A stretch of DNA of 64,000 nucleotides from Cryptomeria japonica (taxonomy: Eukaryota; Streptophyta; Pinopsida; Cupressales; Cupressaceae), in NCBI RefSeq assembly GCF_030272615.1, contig NC_081413.1, positions 604,128,709 through 604,192,708 on the forward strand. The letters are read 5' to 3'. Below are positions 48,470 through 61,523 of this stretch, one piece after another. Positions within the stretch are counted from its first letter, which is position 1; every line of letters starts with the position of its first letter. A model generated the notes under the pieces. It ran no database searches, had not been told where the DNA came from, and was given only the letters and a program-made list of their open reading frames with translations. The translations under genes and the position numbers were made by a program.

Positions 48470-49690
48470 ACATATGGGGATTGTCCAGTGCATCTTTCTT
48501 CAAGAGAAAAATGGAATCTGAGACTAAAGGTTGTTGAATATGTCATTTTTTATGATGTGTTGTACAAAAAGGGATTAGATGGAATTTTCTTGCAATGTGT
48601 GGATAAGTCACTTTAAGAGTCAGTGTTGAACACCTTTTATGATGAAGCCTGTGGTGGTCATTTTTCATCAATAGTAACTACTTACAAAATCTTGAGAAAT
48701 TGTTATTATTGGCCAAGTATGTTCAAAGATGCATATGCATGAGTAGCCAAGTGTGAAAAGTGTAAATTACTCATAGGTAAACCACAACTTGTAGCATTAC
48801 CTCTTTGACCAGTAGTTGTGGATGAACCATTCAAACAATAGGGTTTAGATTTTATAGGTCCCTTGTTGCCTACGTCAAGTAAAGGGTATACACACATACT
48901 GATAGCCACAAATTACTTCACAAAATGGGTTGAGGCTATTCCAGTGCAGAAGACAACTTTTGAGATTGTTTGTAGTTTTCTTAAAGAAAATATTCTGGTT
49001 CGATTTGGAGTTCCTCAAAAAATTATGGTTGATAATACAACTAACTTCTCTTTTGCTGAGATTTCATTGTTTTGTTATGATAATGGGATATCTCTCACTC
49101 ACTCTTTAGATTATTACCCTCGGGGTAATGGCCAGGCGGAGTCGAGCAATAAAAATCTCATAAATATTATGAAGAAATTAATGAGTGAAAAATTCAAAAA
49201 TTGGCACAAAAGATTGTATGAAGCTCTTTGGGAAAATCATACATCTCCGGAAAGAGCTATAGGGATGTCACCTATTGAATTGGTATATGGCATGGGTGCT
49301 CAGGTGGCACTTCCCTTAGAACTTGCAACTTCCAAGTTACAGACTGACATTGAGGATGTGTATTTTTTAGGATTCTCTAGGGAAAAGGATTATGCATTTG
49401 ATGAGGATTGATGAAGAAAGGGACAAGCTAGTTGATCAGATCATAGAACATCAAATGAGGGTCAAGAAAATATTTGATAGGGTACCCAGGCCATGAAAAT
49501 TTATGCTAGGTGATCAGGTTTTTCTTTGCGGCAGAAGAAGGGAACCAAAAGGGCCGCATGCGAAGTTTGAATCTTTATGGAAAGGACCATTTGTAATTTA
49601 GGAGGTAAAAAGCCCTAACTCTTTCAAATTAGCATATCAAGATGGTTTTGTTCTTCCCCTAACCTATAATGGGAATGATTTGAAGGTATA
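48470..49690 (+). pseudogene. Integrase of the giant-LTR element
   Basis: The zinc-binding start is readable as GGHFSSIVTTYKILRNCYYW...AKCEKCK (about 48655-48765). The core has D in LDFIGPLLP (near 48848), D in VDNTTNF (near 49031) and E in GNGQAESSNK (near 49141), so the DDE triad is kept. The C-terminal strand block KGPFVI.EVKSPNSFKLAYQDG lies at 49577-49650. No chromodomain is seen. The Copia element at 49693 cuts the last codons. TGA, TAA and TAG stops near 48465, 48614 and 48740 break the front part. Confidence 0.85.
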
Positions 49691-49692
49691 TC

Positions 49693-50745
49693 TGTTGGTA
49701 TTTTGGATATGTTGATATGGTTTTATCATTGATGTCAACACTTAACACTTATCAACTTTGGCACTTGGAGAATTGGCAATGTTCACCGGCAAGCTAGTGA
49801 CTTATGCATAGTCACCAGTATCTGGTACACCGAGATGATATAATGTTCACCCACATGATATATTGTTCACCGGCACTTGGAATGACATGGAAAACACTTG
49901 GTTATGTTGAAGACATCATTTGGACACTTTTTCTTGAATATTTGATCATTGGTATATTCGTGTTTGCATATTTGTTGTTATCGGCAAATAGGTCCAGGAT
50001 AAGCACTGATAGGCTTATCTATTCCAGATCAGCACAACATGCTCTAAAGATTATTTATTATTGTTGTAAATGCATTAAGTTGACATGTTGAATCAGATAT
50101 TGCATCGGTTATTGTTTTACTTGTAAATTGTTTTTATTGTAATATCTTTTGTAAATCCGACCTATACATTTTGGTCTTAGGCTTTAGTATATATGTAAGA
50201 TCTTATTTGTAAGATCGATATGTGATTTGAAAAAGGGTTGTAATAAAGTATATGCGAGAATAAGCAGAGATATACACGCAGACATCATTTGAAGATTGAA
50301 GCAAGTTTTTTGTGAAGACATATCAAAACTGAACTGGTACTGAATCTAGCACATGAAGATGCTAATTTGAGCAGTACATCATTATTTGATTTAACCATCC
50401 AATTGTAGTCAGTGCGACTCCTATTTGTGTTTAAACAGTGAGCTCTAGGCACTTCGCCTTTCTGCATGTGCAGACCCCCCATTGTATACACATACTATCT
50501 GCACTAGTACCATCTGATTGTGGGAAGGTTTCCCACTATGGTTTTTCCCCTTACAGGGTTTCCACGTACAAATATTGGTGTTATGTGTTGTGGATGATAT
50601 TGTCTTTTTGTTTCATGCATTAATCTTTACTGGCATTAACTTTGGTTTACCGGTATTAAGCATTAAGTTTGGTTAAGTTCTTTTTGGTTTAAATTTATTT
50701 GACAACTAATTCACCCCCCCTCTCAGTTGTCTCTAGGACCTAACA
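49693..50745 (+). repeat. 5' LTR of the nested Copia element
   Basis: 1053 bp. It contains an extra 20-odd base repeat unit (two 'atgttcacc' or 'attgttcacc' strings near 49840-49870) that is absent from the 3' LTR. The late blocks shared with the LTRs at 5700 and 24811 are present, ending in TTCACCCCCCCTCTCAG and CCTAACA. Confidence 0.92.
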
Positions 50746-50759
50746 ATTGGTATCAGAGC
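50746..50759 (+). other. Primer binding site of the nested Copia element
   Basis: ATTGGTATCAGAGC directly after the LTR; it pairs with initiator methionine tRNA, as is standard for plant Copia elements. Confidence 0.92.
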
Positions 50760-50802
50760 CTAGTCCTCTTTTTGTAGAAGTTTAACAACTTGAGGAGATC
50801 CA

Positions 50803-53800
50803 ATGTCTTCTAACTATTTCATGAAGGATAGTCCTAAACTTGATGGAACCAACTATGGAATATGGAAGATCAGGATGGAGACACATCTGGATTTCATTGG
50901 AAAGGATATTTGGGAAGTTACAAAGAATGGCTATACTAATCCTATTCCTAGTTAGCCTAATCCACCAACTTTAGGAAAAGATGAAGAAAATGATTGCAAA
51001 GCAAGAGAAGCACTTTTGAGCGCATTATCATATCTGCAAATCATGGGATTATTAGATAGATCTACTGCTAAAGCTATTTGGGACCATTTGGAAACATTGA
51101 ATGAGGGAGATTCCACAGTCAAAATTGTAAAACTTGAAAGCTTCCGGGTCAGGTATGAAAATCTGAAAATGGAAGAAGATGAAAGAATTTTTGCTTTTAT
51201 GGAAAGAGTAAATGAAATTATTTTGGGTATTAAATGTTGTGGAGGAACCTTAAGTGAAGATGAAATTGATTCAAAAGTTTTAAGAGGATTGCCACCAGCA
51301 TACAAAATGAAAGTTACTACTATAAATGAGTTAAGAACAATGCCTAATACATCAGTAACCAGAGATACATTAATTGGAAAACTTTCAGCTTTTGAAATTG
51401 AGGAATTTGGTCCTGTTGCTACTATAAAGATAGATTTAGCTTTTAAATAATCAACATCATCTGCACCATCATTTGACAAGTTTGATTGGAAAGCCTTTTA
51501 TGCAAGAGAACTTGAAGAACTTGAAGCACTATTCGCAAGAAAAATGCCTAAAGGTCCAATTGGAAGTAAGTATGAAGGTAAAGCACCCTTTAAATGTTTT
51601 AACTATAATAAGATTGGTCATATGGCTTCAAGATGCCCTGATAGACATGCAAGATTAAAAGAAGAAGCTAGAAGAATGTACAAGCCTAACCCTGAATATC
51701 AGAGATACAGATTTAAGAACAATAAAGACAAGTATTGTTATCTTACTGATGAAGGAGTCACTGATGATTCTGACGCGGATCCAACAGACAATGGATGGGT
51801 CTTTGTTGCTATAACAGAAGATCAACTGACACCTACTGTTCAACTGGTAGAGCAGGCCCTGGTAGCTAAAAGTGAAGTTAAGGATGAATGGATCATTGAT
51901 TTAGGATGTTCACATCATATGACTGGTGATAAAAGTAAATTCTTGACTTTTCAGGAATATAATGGAGGTCTAGTAAGATTTGGAGATGATGAAGCTTGTT
52001 TAATCAAAGGAAAAGGTACTATATCTCTTGATGGTAAGCATAATACTGACAATGTCTACTATGTTGAAGGTTTAAAGCATAATCTTTTGAGTGATGGTCA
52101 ATTAGTTGAAAAAGGATTTCAGTTACAATTCAAGAATGGAAAATGCAAAATTATGAATAGAACTGGTTCGGAAATTGCAACCGGTAATCAAACTAGAGGT
52201 AATATATTTCATTTGAATAACATTCAAAAGACATGCTTGATTGCACATATAGATGAAAGTTGCCTATGGCATAAGAGACTCTGTCATGTAAATTTTGATT
52301 GCATTGTGAAAATCAGTACAACTAAATCAGTTAGAGATTTACCTAAGAATGTTAAACCTCACAATCTGGTATGTAAGGAATGTCAATTTGAAAAACAAGT
52401 TAGAGAATCTTTTAAAAGTATTCCAGAAAATCCAATAATGCTCTTGACTTAATTCATACTGATTTATGTGGTCCAGCTAGAACTAAAAGCTTACAAGGTG
52501 ATAGATATTTCATGCTAATCATTGATGACTATTCTAGAATGTGTTGGCTTACTTTTCTCAAACAAAAATCAGAAGCACTTGGGAAATTCAAGATATTCAA
52601 GGCAATTGTAGAGAATGAAACCGGTAAGAAAATCAAATGTCTGAGATCAGGCCAAGGAGGTGAATTTACATCTAAGGAATTTAATACATTCTATGAAGAA
52701 AATGGAATCAGAAGACAATTATCAGCACATCGGACACCACAGCAGAATGGAGTTTTAGAAAGGAAAAATATAACTATCTTCGATGCAGCTAGAAGTATGT
52801 TATCAGAAGAAAATCTACCACATTTATATTGGAGAGAGGCAGTAAGCGTAGCAATCTACACATTCAACAAATTTCACATCAAATGTGAAACTGGTAAGAC
52901 CTGTCATGAACTATGGTTTCATATTACTCCTACTCTTAAATATTTCAGAATATTTGGAAGTAAATGTTATATTAGAAGAGATGAGTATATTGGCAAATTT
53001 GATCCTAGAAGTGATGAAGGAATATTTCTTGGTTATTCATCTAAGAGCAAAGCATATAGATGTTTTAACAAGAGATTGCCGAAAATTATTGAGAGTAAAA
53101 ATGTGAAAATTGATGAACAGTTTAGAGGAACTTCAAGGTATATAGACTCTGAACCAGAAACAGAGATACTGACAAATGAACCTATATTGAACACACCGGT
53201 ACAGAATGAAGATCCAGTTACACTAGTATCATTTGAAAATTCCACTGTAACTGAGGAACAACAGCAAACAAAGACACCCCGATATGTAAGATTGAACCAC
53301 TCTGAAGATCAGATAATTGGGAACAAGTATCAAGGAGTTATGACAAGAGGAAGACTAGAAAATGAAGAGGTATGTCTTATTTCTCAAATTGAACCAACAT
53401 CAATTAATGAGGCATGTGAAGATAAACACTGGATTAAAGCTATGGAAGAAGAATTAGAACAAATTGAAAAGAATAACACATGGACATTAGTTCCCCGGCC
53501 TAAAGACAAAAATATAATTGGAACAAAATGGGTATTCTGAAACAAACTTAATGAAGATGGTAAGGTAATCAGAAATAAAGAAAGACTAGTGTGTAAGGGA
53601 TATTCATAGAAAGAAGGAATTGATTACAATGAAACCTTTGCATCGGTAGCTAGAATTGAGGCAATCAAATTATTCTTGGCTTTGGCAGTACACAAGAACT
53701 ACAAAGCATATCAAATGGATATTAAATGTGCATTTCTGAATGGAGATCTTGAAGAAGAATTTTACATTGAGGCAGGTTAAGGAAAGCTTTGTATGGGTTG

Positions 53801-54877
53801 AAGCAAGCTCCAAGAGCTTGGTATGATAGATCGGATAAATACCTTTTGAAGATTGGTTTTTCTAAAGGTAATGCTGATAGAAACTTATACTATAAAGTGA
53901 CTAATGATGACATCTTGGTTATAGAATTTTTTGTTGATGATATAATCTTTGGAGGAGAAGATGGATTATGTAAAGATTTTTCTATTGAAATGCAACAAGA
54001 ATTTGAAATGTCTATGATTGGAGAGGTAAAATTCTTATTAGGATTGCAGATTTCACAGACTGATAAAGGTATATTCTTGAGTCAATGCAAGTACTTGAAG
54101 GAGTTACTAAAGAAATTTGGGATGGAGAACTCTAAACCGGTAAGCACACCTATGACTACAAATGATTATCATTAAGGGATGAATCTACACCTATTAATCC
54201 AACTAGGTACAAATCTATGATAGGAGTTCTACTGTATTTGACACAAACAAGACCTAATATTATGAATACAATATGTATTGTTTCAAGATTTCAGAGTAAT
54301 TCTATAGGAAATCATGAATCAATAGTAAAAATGATTTTCTAGTATTTACAAGGCACTACAAATCTTGGCCTATGGTATCCTAGAGATGGAAACTTTGAAT
54401 TATATGCATACACAAATGCAAATTGGGTAGGAGATGTAGATGATAGAAAAAGCACCATCGGCAGAGCATTTTTCTTGGAAGCAGATTAATTTCTTGGTTA
54501 AGTAAGAAACAAAGTTGCACATCTTTTGCAATAGCTAAATCAGAATTTGTTGCAGTAGCAACCAATAGTACACATGTATTATAACTTAACCAAATGTTGA
54601 AGGACATAAAAGTAAAATGCAAGGAACCTATAACTATCTATTGTGATAATACAACAACAATTGATATATCTAAGAATCCGGTACTACATTCTAAAAAAAA
54701 CATGTCTCTATCAAACTAAATTTTTTGAAAGAGAATGTTGAAGCAAAAGAAGTAAAACTGATTTATGTGAATACTAAAGAGTAGATTGCAGATATTCTCA
54801 CTAAACCTTTGCCTAAGGAGACCTTTGAATATCTCATAGATCAGCTTGGGGTCATACCCCCACTGGTAGAGACTTAG
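50803..54877 (+). pseudogene. Copia gag-pol polyprotein, broken
   Basis: Starts at ATG 50803 (MSSNYFMKDSPKLDGTNYG, the typical Copia gag start), with TAG at 50953-50955. Open pieces are 51016-51450, 51544-52452, 52512-53540 and 53789-54175. Gag is followed by a knuckle with Cys to Tyr (CFNYNKIGHMASRC, 51595-51636), a protease reading DLG instead of DSG (51898-51906), the GAG-pre-integrase block, an integrase with the second Asp as Gly (SGQGGEF, 52650) and Glu kept (LERKN), and an RT with VDD kept (53933-53941). Around 53775 the RT has lost about twenty residues between YIE and KLCMG. RNase H reads YTNANW. The C-terminal DILTKPLPKETFEYL precedes the stop at 54875-54877. Active sites are lost in protease, integrase and RNase H. 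Confidence 0.92.
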
Positions 54878-55247
54878 ACAGTTGATGTTTTTCATCAACA
54901 GACATAACTAATAGAGAAATCTTTTACTCCAGCTTTGATGAGGAGAACTACTTCTTAGGGGGAGTAGTTGGCATACTGAATAAGTTGGTATTTTGTATTT
55001 GATCTTGGTTTTTGATTGCTTTGGCATTTGATATCAAAGAGGGAGAGATTGATATGGAAAAACACATGTTAATCCTAGAGGGAGAGATTGTTATTTTGGG
55101 AGAGATTGATTACTCTCTGTACCTAAATTTTGATTTCTGGTTTTGATCTCTTTTGGGAGATTGTTGGTTTTTGGTATTTAGCATTTCTATTTTGGCACTT
55201 TGATGGTTTTTCCATCTTGTGTTGCCATCAATGCCAAAGAGGGAGAT
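54878..55247 (+). other. Copia 3' untranslated segment and polypurine tract
   Basis: No open frame. It contains 'gagggagagattg' three times (55038-55050, 55078-55090 and a shortened form near 55240), so the polypurine-like string is repeated upstream of the true tract. The final tract abuts TGTTGG of the 3' LTR. Confidence 0.65.
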
Positions 55248-56316
55248 TGTTGGTATTCTGGATATGTTGATATTGTTTTGTCATTGATGTCAACACCTAT
55301 TAACACTTATCAACTCTAACATTTAGAGAATTAGCAATGTTCACCGGCAAGCTAGTGACTTATGCACAGTCACTGGTATTTGGTTCACCAACAGGATATA
55401 TTGTTCACCGGTACTTGGAATGACATGGAAAACACTTGGTTATGTCGAAGACATCATTTGGACACTTTGTCTTGAAGATTTGTTCATTGGTATATTCATA
55501 TTTTCATATTTGTTGTTACTGACAAATAGGTCCAGGATAAGCACCGACAAGCTTATCTATTCTAGATTAGCAAGGCACGCTATGGAGATGATTTATTATT
55601 GTTGTAAATTCATTAAGCCAACGTGTTGAATCAGATATTGCATCAGTTATTGTTTTACTTGTAAATTTTTTTTATTGTAATATCTTTTGTAAAGCTGACC
55701 TATACATTTTGGTCTTAGCGTTCGGTATATATGTAAGATCTTATTTGTAAGATCGATATGCGATTGGAAAAAGGGTTGTAATACAGTATATGCAAGAATA
55801 AGAAGAGCTATACACACATACATCATTTGAAGGTTGAAGGAAGGTTTTTGTGAAGACATATCAAAACTGAATTGGTACTGAATCCAACATATGAAGATGC
55901 TAATTTGAGCAATACATCATTATTGGATTTAACCATCCAATTGTAGTCAGTGTGACTCCTATTTGTGTTTGAGCAGTGAGCTCTAGGTGCTTGGCCTTTT
56001 TGCATGTGCAGACCCCCTATTGTATACACATACTATCTGCAGTAGTGCCATCTGATTGTGGGTAAGGTTTCCCACCATGGTTTTTTCCCTTACAGGGTTT
56101 CCATGTACAAATATTGGTGTTATGTGTTGTTGATGATATTGTCTTTTTGTTTCATGCATTAATCTTTACTGGTACTGCAATTAACTGATAAACTGTTTAC
56201 CGGCATTAACTTTGGTTTACCAGTATTAAGCATTAAGTTTGGTTAAGTTGCTTTTGGTTTAAATTTATTTGACAAATGATTCATCCCCCCCTCTCAGTTA
56301 TCTCCGGGACCTAACA
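55248..56316 (+). repeat. 3' LTR of the nested Copia element
   Basis: 1069 bp. It aligns with 49693-50745 with frequent substitutions, and an extra segment of about 35 bases with a second 'accggcatt' phrase near 56170-56205. Ends CTAACA, then ATATC. Confidence 0.92.
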
Positions 56317-56499
56317 ATATCAATTGTAAGCGAGTGTCCCTTGTGAGTCTTGTACATAAGTTTTGGTTTGTTTAGTTTGTTGTTTTTGTTCTGTTTTTGT
56401 GTTTGTTTCAGCCCTTTTAAATAAGGCTTGTTTGCAAAACCAGAGATCTTAGGGTTCATGTCTAGGTCCCTTACCATCCTAGTCCCTAGTTAGAGCCAA
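56317..56499 (+). other. End of the giant element's interior
   Basis: Follows the nested Copia and continues the host pol tail. It is T-rich and without a gene, ending 'ctagttagagccaa' at the TGTTAG start of the second LTR. No clean polypurine tract is seen here, which is a weak point of the LTR reading. Confidence 0.6.
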
Positions 56500-59400
56500 T
56501 GTTAGAACCCCCTCAATTTTTCATTAAGTTTTCAAACTCCGAGATCACCTTCGGTGTTTCTTTCCTCTTTCTCTCTTATGTTTCCTTTCTTTGAACCTAA
56601 GTCATTGAACCTTTTCAGAGTTCAAAGGTTCAAGGTTCAAATCGCGCTTTAAGTAATGCTCTTCACAACTTTGTTTTATGGTAAGGCAAGCACATTGTTG
56701 TAATTTGTATTGTACTTCGAACCCTTGAACCTTTTTTAGTTCAAGGTTAAACTAGTTCTCTTGCATGAGTCATGACTATGTAATGTTATTTACCGAGCAA
56801 ATGTAAATGTTTTAAGTCAGTTTTGAACTTGAACTTTGAAATACCTACAAATCGATTCAAGGTTCAAGGTTCAAAACTTCCCTTTCTGTTTGTTAAAGGT
56901 CTTTGCTCATTCTCAATGTTGTTTTGAGCCACAGGTTGAGAATTCTTTGTTTTGTCTCCTTGAATTGAACTTGAACCATTGAAATCTTTGTGAGTTGGTT
57001 CAAGGCTTAAAAATTTCATTCCAAGTTGGCTCTAAAGACTTTAATAACACTAAAGGTAGCACAACAAAAAGGAATATTACCGAGATCTTATAGTTTAGAA
57101 TTCAAAATTTAGAAAGAAATCATGAAAGCATTAACTGTTTGTGCGGAGTTGATAGGTAAATAAGAAAGTGTCAGGTTCCTATCATATAAATTTTATCTCG
57201 CACATTCGAAAGAATCATTTTGAGGCATGTGTAGATCTTTCTCAGTTGTTTTCCCATTTGTTTAAAAAGACATGTGAATTCTAGAAATTGTAAAAGTTGT
57301 AGTTGCTATTATTGAAGGAGCCAGAGACATCGAAGGTAATTTCAGCTCCATTCTGCCGAGGGTTTCACAGATTTCATGGTGGTTACAATTGAGTTTTAAT
57401 AATCTCCCTCTACTATGCTTTTAGGATAGAAGGTCGATCAAAGTAGGAGAGATATTTTGTTTTAGAGTAGAATTCTATCATATTTAGAAATTGTTGTTTA
57501 ATATAAAAGTGGCCTCAATGAGGCCAATACTTCCAAAACTTGGTTGAACATCATCTTGGTGAGTATACTTGCAGGGTTGGACGACACCTCTTTGGCCCAA
57601 GCTTACTTGGGAGGTTTCTTAGAAAGGGATAAAAACCTTGGAGCAAGTTCAATGATGGAGAGGATAGTAAGAAGTGGCCTGATGGAAGCCATTGCATTTC
57701 CAACCGCTGCTTTTCCAACCATTGCTCCCTCACCAGATTTGGTAATAGCGTGCCTGAACATATATGATGCTGATAATAGGTGCATTAGAGCCAGTAGTGG
57801 TGAATTGTTGGTGGAGATTAACAGAGAGATAGTAATGGCTACGATGGGGATCCCACATAAGGAGCCATACAAGGACTAGTCAATTGGGAACTCTTATGTG
57901 TTTTTGTCTGAGAGGAAAAGCACATGTAGAAGCATTATTGCAAGGAATTGCCTTTCGAAGGTTCAATAAGGGGGGTCTCAGTTACCTAAGCCTCTTACTA
58001 GGGAACATTTCATCACAAAGGTGCGAGATATCGTCATACTATTAAATAGACTTAAAGGAAACTCACACTCTTTCTACTGGGAGGATTGGATGTACTACTA
58101 TATCTAGGTGTTATTAGCTAGCGAGAAATACCTTGACTAGGCTCAGGTTATCGCTTAAAGGCTTCATGAGGGTTTGAGAAACTTTGTTGGTATGTCCAAC
58201 TTTTACATGTCTTCATACTTATTCTACATATTAGCCTATACTAGCAACTGGAAAGGATGCATAATGAGCCATGGGTAGATGGAATGAAGATTATGACTAT
58301 TACCCTTACCTACAACAACAAAAGTATGCAAAGTATTTCATAAGGTGGAATGATGTTTTCATAGGAAGGCTTGCTTTTGAATTGGAAGGGGATATTAATA
58401 AAAGAATGTCAGAAGAGGCCATGGAGCTGGTTAGCATCTATGGAAGTTATTTCATCCAGTTTTCTAGATTTACTTATATCCGGGTGGGTGGTTTTGAAGG
58501 TGAGCCTTTCAAATTACCTAGATATGCTTTTGACAGTTATGTACTAATTCAAGTGAGCCATCAATTTGCTCACATTGACAAAAGATTAGGGACAAAGGGT
58601 AAATCTGGAGTTATTTTTCCTATTGAACTTGGTTATACAGTTCTAAGTCTATATCTGATGCCTTGAACTTAGAATTGGAGTACAAGAAAATGAATCTACT
58701 GCCTTACATTGCCATGCAAAAATTTGACAGCAGGGGATATGCTGCGGAAAATTTGAATGTGGATGACCATTTCTACCATGAACCTCAGTTAGAAGGTTAC
58801 TGGGAAAAATGTGGCAATGAATTTTAAGTAAGGAGGAGGTTATGGTCAAGGTTCACCCTACAGCAAGTTATTACCATGAAATTACCCATCAATGTATCAA
58901 GTTTACAAGAAGAGGAAGGAGAAGATGTCTTAGATACTAAATTCAATGAAAAGGTTCAAGGGAACCCAATTCCTAAAATTGATTGGGATAAAAGAGAGGA
59001 AGAAAGCATTCAAGCCAAGTCCTTCAAGGTCATAAGAAGAACAAAAAAAATGGCTAAGGGATCCAAACTTCAGAAAGGATTCAATCATGCCTCCCCATGA
59101 ATTAATAGTTGGTCCATGTGCTACAACTCAGATTCCTACTTCCTCCTCTAACAAGATTGTTGTTATTGTAGGTGGCACAAGGCCATTTATTGAAGAGGTT
59201 CAATCCAGAAAGTCAAAGAGGTCTCCACTAAATTGTTTAGCAGTCGAAGTTACTCGCTCGAGGAGCAAAAAGAAGAGCAGGGAACTAGTGGTGAACCAAA
59301 TTGTTGTAGATTTGGATCCAGGTGAAGAGAGTGAAGTGACAATGGATCAACAAGTATTGAATAACCCTCCATTGTAGGACATAGATGCATGTAAGGAACC

Positions 59401-61523
59401 TAAAGAAGGGACAAACTCAATGAGCACTCTGACTATTATTGACTTCCCAGATGCTCAGACACCTCCACCGTCTAAGGAAACTTCCAACACTCCTCGATGG
59501 CTAGGAGCGTCAATTGGGAAGAAATGTAATGTTGTCCCTATTACAATTCCCATGAAGGATATGGTGAGGAAGTGCCTCGGGAAAGTATCTAAACCAAAGT
59601 AGCTCAAAACACTGACAATGGTGGAAGTGGACGAGACAACAGGTCATTGGGTGGTTGAAGTAGCTAAACCCATCTCAAGAAGAGATTCAGAGAAGGCCAC
59701 TGAAGATGATTTTATTGTGGAGAAAATTGATTTGGGATTTGCTTCAAATGTGGTAGATGCTAAACACCTAGAATTCTCCACAAAGAGGATGATATCTAGG
59801 TCTTGGAAGGATGAGAAAGATAAAAAGGAGCTGAAACAGGTTGTCAGTCAAATGTAGAGTACATCAACTCCATACATCATCCAAGCCCTCAACCATTGTC
59901 CTTTGATCCCAAATCACTAGTGAACCAAAATCTATTAGGTCAAGTCTAGAGGAGCCACATGATAGCTAAAAATTTTGATAAATGGCTTGATTCCATTGCA
60001 CAACAAGGTATAGACTACATTGTCAACATGGTTAAAGTATATGAAGACGTCATAACTATGAGCAAAGAACTAGAGCTAGAAACTATTGAATGGGAGAAGG
60101 AAAGAACCAAATGGGTGGTAGTATTGGCCCAAATGAATGATGTGCAGATGTTTGGTGTGATTAAATTTCTAACTAAGAAACGAGTGGAAAATATGGATGA
60201 TAATGTGCTTTATGTGTCAAGAAAGAATGTCAAATGGAGAAATTTGATTATTAGGAAAGGCCATGAGGAATCTACTAAATTACTAAAAGGGTTGAAGGAT
60301 TTGACTGATACAATGCAGAAGGGTTTAAAGTAAATTGATATACAACTCATGAAGGAGGATGGGTAGACAATTGAAGCTGCTATAGATATAGCCAAGATCT
60401 TCAAAGAAAGAGTGCAACTTGTAAAAGAAATGAAATCTCTGACCACTGATGACTTTTCAAAAGAGGCGAAGATGGAGTCGATGTTGACAGTCTACTTTGA
60501 TCACTTGGAGGGACATAAAGAAAAGGTTACACAGGTGAACATGGACAAGGAAGTGTGGAAGCAGCATATCAAACACATCAAACTCCCATACTTCTAGGTT
60601 ATCTTGAACTTTTTAGCAGCGCATTTGGAGTGGTGTAATGTGCATGGTGCCACGAAAAAGCAGGACAAATCATCGATTGATTCTTCCATGATGGAGTCTT
60701 GATCGGCTAACGAATGAGTTTTCATCCTATCCGTGACTTTTGCTTATTTAGTTTCATAAAGTTCAAAATAGATGGTTTCTTTGACTCTAGGTTAGAGTTA
60801 AAAGGTTTAGGGTTTTTTTTTTTACAAACTATTGGCCTAGAGGCTATATATGTAAAAAAAAGAAAGTTTTGTTAGGGTCCAAAAAACTTTGATATGGAGG
60901 AACAGATTTGATTTTCCTTGAATTTCTCAGAACTGATATTTTTGGTACTTGAATGAAATGCAATTTTGATGCAATCTTTAAAATCTATGTGTTTGAAGGG
61001 TTAGCGATCTCTATTGAGATGTATGCTAATGTGCATAATATGTCATTTCATTACCATTTCTTTCCATGTTTGTGAATTTATTGATTTTCATTGTTTACAA
61101 GAAGTTTCATTGTTGTTTAAATGGCATTGATCCCCCTTGTCTTGTGAGGCATGAGTGAGAATCGATCATCATTTACACTACTTTGAGTTTACTTTAGTTT
61201 GATTTTATTGAATGAATATATGTAAAAGTAGAAGTTTGTGAACTCTACACTTAAAAATAAATCTTTGTAGCATTCTTTTGTGTTGATGAATGAATGTGAA
61301 AGCCTTTCGCGCTTTTTGGTGAAAAGTGTATTCATTTCTAAATTAACTGCATAAAAATTTATTATAAATCTCATGAGGATCTTCTCTCTAATGCAGAGGA
61401 TGAGCCTTAATTCGGTTCACCCAACTGTTGGTTCATTTTATTTCCTTTCATAAGGGGTGTGCATGAGTCAATATTGTAATATACATAGATAAATTAAAGA
61501 AAGGACAAATCTGTTAACCAACA
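56500..61523 (+). repeat. 3' LTR (5024 bp) of the giant-LTR element
   Basis: Starts TGTTAGAACCCCC and ends TTAACCAACA, followed by ATAAG. It has the same layout as the 5' LTR: a non-coding kilobase with TTCAAGGTTCAA-like strings, a coding remnant at about 57480-60597, and a T-rich tail. It is 33 bases longer than its partner. Confidence 0.9.
57480..60597 (+). pseudogene. Unknown protein encoded inside the 3' LTR, broken
   Basis: Second copy of the LTR-borne coding region. Open pieces are 57544-57879, 58271-58666, 58876-59100, 59087-59377, 59420-59602, 59618-59857, 59959-60333 and 60412-60597. It keeps the C-terminal half better than the 5' copy, including the end KEVWKQHIKHIKLPYF before the stop at 60595-60597. 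The middle (FYWEDWMYYYI then TAG near 58108) is broken here but open in the other LTR. It shares TAG at 59375-59377 and 59947-59949 with the 5' copy. The C-terminal half is Glu/Lys-rich and probably helical. No known domain was recognised. A role in packaging or mobilisation is pure speculation. Confidence 0.6.

Larger units (their letters stand above)
49693..56316 (+). mobile_element. Ty1/Copia retrotransposon nested in the giant element, target duplication ATATC
   Basis: LTRs at 49693-50745 and 55248-56316 (TGTTGGTATT...CCTAACA) with ATATC on both sides (49688-49692 and 56317-56321). The primer site ATTGGTATCAGAGC (50746-50759) pairs with initiator Met-tRNA, and a purine tract (AAAGAGGGAGAT, 55236-55247) precedes the 3' LTR. 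The interior has Copia gag, protease, integrase, RT and RNase H in order. It is the best preserved element here but still carries several stops, so it is non-functional. It landed in the last codons of the host element's pol. Confidence 0.93.
38906..61523 (+). mobile_element. Giant-LTR Gypsy/Tat-like retrotransposon, 22.6 kb, target duplication ATAAG
   Basis: Two direct copies of about 5 kb (38906-43896 and 56500-61523) flank an interior with a Gypsy gag-pol in the same direction. ATAAG lies just outside both ends (38901-38905 and 61524-61528), which shows that the copies are LTRs of a single insertion rather than a segmental duplication. Directly after the first LTR is a primer-site-like TTTTTGGCGACTCTACTAGGGA. 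The second LTR begins TGTTAGAACCCCC; the first has mutated to TTTTACCACCCCC. The pol domains (44186-49690) match the Tat-like branch of Ty3/Gypsy, including an extra RNase H. A Copia element (49693-56316) interrupts the end of pol. Without it the element is about 16 kb. Confidence 0.9.

Noticed and set aside
38906-61523. The two 5-kb copies as a segmental duplication
   Set aside because: The identical ATAAG at the two outer edges, the primer-site-like sequence after the first copy and a Gypsy gag-pol between them fit LTRs of one insertion better.
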